The notes beneath the pieces are model-generated. The model was not told the DNA's origin, searched no databases, and saw only the letters and a program-made list of their open reading frames with translations. A DNA stretch of 9,539 nucleotides from DTU063 sp001512695. GTDB taxonomy: Bacteria; Bacillota; Thermosediminibacteria; Thermosediminibacterales; Tepidanaerobacteraceae. Location: positions 1 through 9,539 of the forward strand of contig JBASOM010000023.1 in assembly GCA_049658265.1 (NCBI GenBank), written 5' to 3'. Below, piece after piece: positions 6,640-9,539 of this stretch. The translations under genes and the position numbers were made by a program. Positions within the stretch are counted from its first letter, which is position 1; each line of letters starts with the position of its first letter.

Positions 6640-7287
6640 TCAAGGGTTCACAAGCATCTTCCAGCCGCTGCCTATAAAATATATGGAAAAAACCGTGATG
6701 AATATCCCTAGTAAGACGATAAGCCATTGATACACTGCATCGCTTATCAGCTTCTTACCCTTGGAAAATGCCGTGGCTACTGACGAATACCATACAAGGT
6801 CAGATAAAATGTGGCCTGCAAAAAAGGCCAATACACCAATTACACCATAAGCATACGACTGGCGTATCGATTCCATGCCCGTTGAGGCCCACCATAGAAT
6901 AAAGTAAGGATTGGTGGAGCTTACAAGAGCTCCTGCTAATACAAGGTTTCCCATGCCCGAACTGTTATTTGCTTCTCGATTCTCCAAAGAAACCGTCTTG
7001 TTTATGCCGGACTTTATCATCCCATATCCCATCCACGCCAGAAAAGCACCGCCACACAGTCCGATAAGCCCCGCAACTGTCGGATTGGCAAAGAAGTCCT
7101 TTAGGCCGAACAACATGATGATGATTAATAAAAACTCCAGTATTCCGTGGCCTAATACCGTCAATGGTCCCGCTATCCATCCCCTTTTGAGGCTGCCATC
7201 GATGGTGACTCCCAACAATGGCCCTGGCATCATGGCCCCCGAAAAACCAATCAAAAAAGCGCTAACAAAGATTCCCCACAAAACCAT
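6640..7287 (-). CDS. LysE-family exporter (amino acid or related small-molecule efflux)
   Basis: This 215-residue protein is almost wholly hydrophobic, with about six membrane helices: roughly 3-25, 38-62, 70-90, 112-135, 144-168 and 185-208. Family marks are the early MMPGPLLGVT block (compare the xPGP motif), GCGGAFLAWMGYGM-like glycine-rich helices and SSTNPYFILWW, matching the conserved (S/T)NP segment of LysE/RhtB proteins. These proteins export amino acids such as lysine, threonine or homoserine lactones, and the substrate cannot be told from sequence. The ATG at 7287 has GAGAGG 9 nt upstream. It is the first gene of a probable two-gene unit with the hybrid histidine kinase, behind a promoter at 7343-7371. 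Co-occurrence with a soluble PAS kinase raises the possibility of shared control or signal, which is inference. Family is fairly sure; substrate unknown. Confidence 0.88.
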   Translation of the reverse strand: MVLWGIFVSAFLIGFSGAMMPGPLLGVTIDGSLKRGWIAGPLTVLGHGILEFLLIIIMLFGLKDFFANPTVAGLIGLCGGAFLAWMGYGMIKSGINKTVSLENREANNSSGMGNLVLAGALVSSTNPYFILWWASTGMESIRQSYAYGVIGVLAFFAGHILSDLVWYSSVATAFSKGKKLISDAVYQWLIVLLGIFITVFSIYFIGSGWKMLVNP

Positions 7288-7339
7288 TTCAACTGACCTC
7301 TCTTACAGCTAATGTGCCTTAATAGCATCGGCTTCACCT

Positions 7340-7371
7340 GTTATTATCTATGTATATATATATAATAACAA
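7340..7371 (-). promoter_or_regulatory. Promoter for the LysE-kinase unit with an overlapping inverted repeat
   Basis: On the minus strand TTGTTA (7371-7366) and GATAAT (7348-7343) are separated by 17 nt, placing a transcript start about 50 nt upstream of the LysE start codon. The same stretch carries a perfect 8-bp inverted repeat, GTTATTAT (7340-7347) and ATAATAAC (7362-7369), 14 nt apart. Its arms cover the -10 and -35 elements, a suitable place for an operator. The spacer is an alternating TA run, which may melt easily. Confidence 0.45.
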
Positions 7372-7439
7372 TAAACTGCCATTTAATTAAGATTATTTTT
7401 AATAAAATTCTATTGATTATTAAATTTTATAAAAACCAA
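7372..7439. other. AT-rich spacer, nothing recognised
   Basis: This strongly AT-rich stretch lies between the LysE promoter and the membrane-protein relic. It is the central part of the 334-bp interval without an intact gene (7288-7621). The rest of that interval holds the promoter and inverted repeat at 7340-7371, the relic frame at 7440-7625 and the hairpin at 7570-7610. No coding frame, hairpin with a T run or repeat was seen within it. Confidence 0.5.
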
Positions 7440-7625
7440 CTATGGATGCACGGTGTTCTTACAGTTCACTTCGGCAGATTTTCGCTTGCTATCAGTTTTT
7501 ATTTTCTTGGCAATAACTAGATATATGATTCCAGGCAGCGCAAGCAACGCAAAGGTGCCAGTTAAATTAAAAGCTTCCCTGAAATGGTCAAGCCATTTCA
7601 GGGAAGCTTTGTATCCCCAGCTTAC
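7440..7625 (-). pseudogene. Probable C-terminal relic of a membrane protein
   Basis: A minus-strand frame is open for 61 codons from the end of dps to a TAG at 7442-7440. It has no usable start codon or ribosome binding site. It translates with a convincing last membrane helix, LTGTFALLALPGIIYLVIAK, then a basic and polar tail (KIKTDSKRKSAEV...). That layout resembles the final helix and cytoplasmic tail of a major facilitator-type or similar transporter, but I cannot name the family. Its 5' part overlaps the hairpin that ends the dps transcript. The local DNA around 7480-7560 is less AT-rich than the flanking spacer, as expected of former coding sequence. The likely history is deletion of a transporter gene, leaving its tail. 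A chance open frame is the alternative. Confidence 0.4.
7560..7610 (-). terminator. Hairpin terminator after dps
   Basis: Two perfect 18-bp arms (7570-7587 and 7593-7610) surround a 5-nt loop, starting 11 nt after the dps stop codon. On the minus strand the second arm ends in GCTTTT followed by AATTTAAC, a modest T tract. Stem strength suggests a real terminator in the dps direction. On the plus strand no T run follows, so it is not expected to work that way. Confidence 0.75.
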
Positions 7626-8056
7626 TTAAGCATTGCGTCAACGAACCAAATGTTCTTGCTGTACTCTGCAACGAAATCTTCAAACATTGCTACGGTTTCA
7701 AAATCTCCTTCTTCATCTGCTGCATTTCTAATTGTTGTAGCTAATTCTTTCATTGCTTCTAAATCCTTTTTCACGATTTCAAGTGATTCTTCAATTGCGA
7801 AGTCCTTGGCTTTAATCTCTTCAATGCTCGAATTCTCCAGATATTCTGCTACTGTTGACAGCGGCATGACACCTTTCATTTTTAACAGTTCTGCTACTTC
7901 GTCCAATTGCTCAAAAAGTTTATCATAGATTCCTTCTGTGAATTCATGAACCGCTATAAATTGTTTTCCGACAACGTTCCAATGAATATTGTGCATTTTA
8001 ATATTAAGCACTGCTAAATTTGACAAATATTTTTGTAGCAAATCATAATGATGCAT
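7622..8056 (-). CDS. dps: Dps/ferritin-like iron-storage and DNA-protection protein
   Basis: This 144-residue four-helix-bundle protein belongs to the Dps/MrgA family. These proteins form dodecamers that oxidise Fe(II), usually with hydrogen peroxide, store the iron in the cavity and protect DNA during oxidative stress or starvation. The signature HNIHWNVVGKQFIAVHEFTE is present. The intersubunit ferroxidase ligands match the known Dps spacing: H25 with W26, H37, E41 (Asp in many homologues), D52 and E56. There is no long basic N-terminal tail, so direct DNA binding is uncertain. The frame is open to an ATG at 8083, but the start at 8056 is chosen because AAAGGAGG lies exactly 7 nt upstream. 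The upstream extension would translate through this ribosome binding site. It diverges from an HxlR-like regulator, which may control it, and ends at a strong hairpin. Confidence 0.93.
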   Translation of the reverse strand: MHHYDLLQKYLSNLAVLNIKMHNIHWNVVGKQFIAVHEFTEGIYDKLFEQLDEVAELLKMKGVMPLSTVAEYLENSSIEEIKAKDFAIEESLEIVKKDLEAMKELATTIRNAADEEGDFETVAMFEDFVAEYSKNIWFVDAMLK

Positions 8057-8160
8057 AACACAACCTCCTTTAAATTTTGTCATTTATAGACAACCTAACC
8101 ATATTATATGATATAATTATAAGAACAAAAAGGAACAAAAATGTTAGTAGAGGTGAAAAT
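8057..8160. promoter_or_regulatory. Divergent promoter region between dps and the HxlR-like gene
   Basis: Plus strand: an extended -10 (TG at 8109-8110, one base, TATAAT at 8112-8117) lies about 43 nt before the HxlR-like start; the best -35 (TAGACA) has a long 19-nt spacer. Minus strand: TATAAT at 8108-8103 with a poor -35 (TTTTTG, 17 nt away) could serve dps. The two -10 elements are almost back to back, so the promoters overlap. A palindrome TATAATTATA (8112-8121) and a tandem repeat (8123-8142) lie in the same place and could be regulator sites. Confidence 0.5.
8123..8142. repeat. Two tandem 10-bp repeats in the divergent promoter
   Basis: GAACAAAAAG (8123-8132) is followed directly by GAACAAAAAT (8133-8142), identical at nine of ten bases. 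The period equals about one helical turn, so both copies face the same side of the DNA. They lie just downstream of the plus-strand -10 element and in the -35 area of the presumed dps promoter, a plausible binding site for the HxlR-like protein. Confidence 0.4.
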
Positions 8161-8463
8161 ATGTCAAATAAGGTGTCTTCTGGCTTTGAAATATTGCATG
8201 AATTAATCAAGTTAACCTGGGTCCCTGAAATTATAAAATCTATTGCCCTAGGCAATGAAAACTATACGACGATCCTCAAAAGCATACCTTATTTGAGTCA
8301 TACAGAATTGAATAGAAAACTAAAAATCCTCTTAAACAAAAATGTCATAATAAGACAAGAAGAAGGCAGTAAAATCCATTACCGTCTCAATAGTTTTGGT
8401 GAGGATTTGGTCCACATTTTCAATCACTTGGAGGAACTGGAGGAAAAATATCTTGGGGCATAA
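8161..8463 (+). CDS. HxlR-like winged-helix transcriptional regulator
   Basis: This small 100-residue regulator is the only plus-strand gene in the window. The pattern W20, then VPEIIKSIALGNENYTTILKSIP, LSHTELNRKLKILLNKNVIIR and HYRLNSFGEDL follows the HxlR/MarR-like winged-helix layout. The recognition helix is near 46-58, the wing near 62-76 and a C-terminal dimerisation helix at about 80-97. It has no cysteine, so it cannot use the thiol-redox switch of HxlR members such as HypR or YodB. The start is ATG at 8161, with AGAGGTG 5 nt upstream. The frame is open back to 8077, but that would overlap the dps leader and has no ribosome binding site. Divergence from dps suggests control of dps and of itself. 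HxlR is the best match, but the sequence is diverged and another winged-helix family is possible. Confidence 0.75.
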   Translation: MSNKVSSGFEILHELIKLTWVPEIIKSIALGNENYTTILKSIPYLSHTELNRKLKILLNKNVIIRQEEGSKIHYRLNSFGEDLVHIFNHLEELEEKYLGA

Positions 8464-8478
8464 ACTGTTTAATACAAA

Positions 8479-8502
8479 AGAAGGGTTAAAATTTACCCTT
8501 CT
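8479..8502. terminator. Bidirectional terminator between the HxlR-like and DUF1524 genes
   Basis: Arms AGAAGGGT (8479-8486) and ACCCTTCT (8495-8502) flank an 8-nt loop. On the plus strand it is followed by CTTTTCCCC, and on the minus strand by TTTGTATT. It lies 15 nt after the HxlR-like stop and 12 nt after the minus-strand stop at 8515, so it can serve both convergent genes. Confidence 0.75.
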
Positions 8503-8514
8503 CTTTTCCCCACT

Positions 8515-9539
8515 TTAATAACTATTTGCTAATAAATCAATTTTATTTATATCCCATATCTTTTTGCATATCTCTTTATAAAGGGATTGTCTCTCTAACA
8601 ATGCCTTCTTATCAAATTGTTCATATGGTTTGAATGGTAGTTTTGTTTCATTCATAAAGCGTAAAAATAAAGGATTATTACTATAACAATTCTTATTTAA
8701 AGTCCGAGCCAAAATGTTTTCACTATCATATTTGATTACTTTCTTACTGTATTCCATGTCTTGTAAACTTCTGTTTTTATCCTTTGGAAGAATTAATAAT
8801 CCACCAAACATATTCCTAAACTGCTTAAATTCCTCTTCCGTTGCAAAATCCTTTTGATGGTTTCCTTGATTATAGTCATCCGCCCAAATATGCTCAATAT
8901 CATATGGGTTTTTTTGTTCTCTGTTCACATAGTCCGCAAAATTGCTGTTAATACCGCTTTGTTCCTCTATGTAATATGTCATTCTCGCGAGAATATGAAG
9001 CATGTATCTTTTTGTGAACTGATTTAAATAGAACCTATCGATACCATCAAGTGTTACTTCCATATTATTTATGTAGCGCTTTAGTATTTCCGCCAACTCA
9101 CAAATATCTCTATTGCGTATCATCTTTGTGATATTAAATACGGTATATAAGATGGAGGAATAATCCACTGTTCTAAAATTAAAAACTCTAGTAGATATAA
9201 ATTGGTCAATAAAATAAGAAACCATCTTAATTTTCTTATCTACGATATCACTGGTATCATCACTTCTAATGGCAGATAAAATAATTTGGTACTGTAGTGT
9301 AAATCCTCTATCTGCATTATAAAACACGTATTCATACTCTTTTTTAAAGTTACGTGCATACTCCTTTAAACGTATATAGATATCCGAGTACATATTAAAT
9401 TTTTTCAATATGAAATTCTCAAAGTCCTTACTGCTATTTAAACCTATAACTGACCTATTTTCCTGGACCCACTTATGGAATGTTGTTCCGATATTTTCGA
9501 AATCCTTGTTTTCTGAATCTTTCTTACGTTCTCTAATTG
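8515..9539 (-). CDS. DUF262/DUF1524 GmrSD-like nuclease, C-terminal part (5' end outside window)
   Basis: The minus-strand frame is open without a stop from 8515 to the window edge (341 codons plus 2 nt), so this is the C-terminal part of a longer gene. A TTG near 9408 has no ribosome binding site, and coding-like sequence (FHKWVQENRSVIGLN and onward) continues upstream. The C-terminal region carries the DUF1524 His-Me finger nuclease signature: DIEHIWADDY, with the presumed catalytic His encoded at 8892-8890, then FRNMFGGLLILPKDKNRSLQD and SKK. That matches the usual pattern IEHI...N..GNL.LL...N......K. In GmrSD type IV restriction proteins this domain cuts modified (for example glucosylated) phage DNA, while an N-terminal DUF262 domain hydrolyses nucleotide; that half is not visible. 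The middle part (about 60 to 200 of the visible residues) is helical and diverged. The gene is visibly more AT-rich than the kinase genes, in keeping with horizontal transfer. Defence is likely but not shown. Confidence 0.78.
   Translation of the reverse strand, partial: IRERKKDSENKDFENIGTTFHKWVQENRSVIGLNSSKDFENFILKKFNMYSDIYIRLKEYARNFKKEYEYVFYNADRGFTLQYQIILSAIRSDDTSDIVDKKIKMVSYFIDQFISTRVFNFRTVDYSSILYTVFNITKMIRNRDICELAEILKRYINNMEVTLDGIDRFYLNQFTKRYMLHILARMTYYIEEQSGINSNFADYVNREQKNPYDIEHIWADDYNQGNHQKDFATEEEFKQFRNMFGGLLILPKDKNRSLQDMEYSKKVIKYDSENILARTLNKNCYSNNPLFLRFMNETKLPFKPYEQFDKKALLERQSLYKEICKKIWDINKIDLLANSY

Noticed and set aside
6911..7312. Plus-strand 133-codon frame opposite the LysE-type gene
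   Set aside because: It is a shadow of the exporter gene, proline-rich with no recognisable domain, and runs into the exporter's own leader.
8057..8083. Longer start (ATG at 8083) for dps
   Set aside because: The extension would be translated across the perfect AAAGGAGG of the start at 8056, and Dps proteins of this group begin close to the HYDLLQKYL-type helix.
8100..8125. PerR box in the dps promoter
   Set aside because: TTATAATTAT on the minus strand matches only the first part of the TTATAATNATTATAA consensus, and the rest diverges. The short TATAATTATA palindrome has a different centre of symmetry, and AT-rich DNA yields such matches by chance.
8077..8160. Longer N-terminus for the HxlR-like protein
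   Set aside because: It overlaps the promoter and the dps leader, and has no ribosome binding site. The ATG at 8161 has AGAGGTG in front and gives a normal-length winged-helix protein.
9406..9408. TTG start for the DUF1524 protein at 9408
   Set aside because: The frame is open and coding-like through to the window edge, and no ribosome binding site precedes the TTG, so the gene is cut by the window rather than starting here.

Overview
The window looks like a piece of chromosome from a low-GC, spore-forming Firmicute, most likely a member of Clostridia. The evidence is AT-rich intergenic DNA, strong AGGAGG-type ribosome binding sites ahead of GTG and TTG as well as ATG starts, a Spo0E-family sporulation phosphatase and several PAS-containing signalling proteins. 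Genus-level assignment is not possible from what I can see. Nearly everything is transcribed from the minus strand; the only plus-strand gene is a small HxlR-like regulator at 8161-8463.

Reading in the direction of minus-strand transcription (high to low coordinates): (1) 9539-8515 is the C-terminal part of a DUF262/DUF1524 (GmrSD-like) nuclease whose start lies outside the window. It ends at a terminator shared with the convergent HxlR-like gene. (2) The HxlR-like gene diverges from a Dps/ferritin-like gene (8056-7622) across a 104-bp promoter region that carries a tandem repeat. The dps transcript ends at an 18-bp perfect hairpin. (3) Between dps and the next gene, 7440-7625 holds an open frame that looks like the tail of a lost membrane protein. 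(4) A LysE-family exporter (7287-6640) is followed after 60 nt by a soluble PAS-PAS hybrid histidine kinase (6579-4591), which ends at a clear intrinsic terminator. (5) A promoter at 4417-4445 leads into an apparent operon: TetR-family regulator, Spo0E-like phosphatase, PAS-PAS-GGDEF-EAL cyclic-di-GMP protein and HDOD protein (4339 down to 355). (6) The first 52 codons of serC run off the left edge behind their own possible promoter.

Functionally the centre of the window is a signalling island. A small aspartyl-phosphate phosphatase of the Spo0A-controlling type is translationally coupled to a cyclic-di-GMP enzyme predicted to favour breakdown, and an HDOD protein with a complete HD-type metal-ligand set follows in the same direction. 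Next to it lies an orphan hybrid kinase paired with an exporter. The simplest reading is a locus that links an unknown signal to the choice between motility or biofilm and sporulation, but that link is inference. Three of the four genes of the apparent operon use non-ATG starts behind good Shine-Dalgarno sequences. I saw no tRNA, rRNA, CRISPR array, insertion sequence or recognisable riboswitch.
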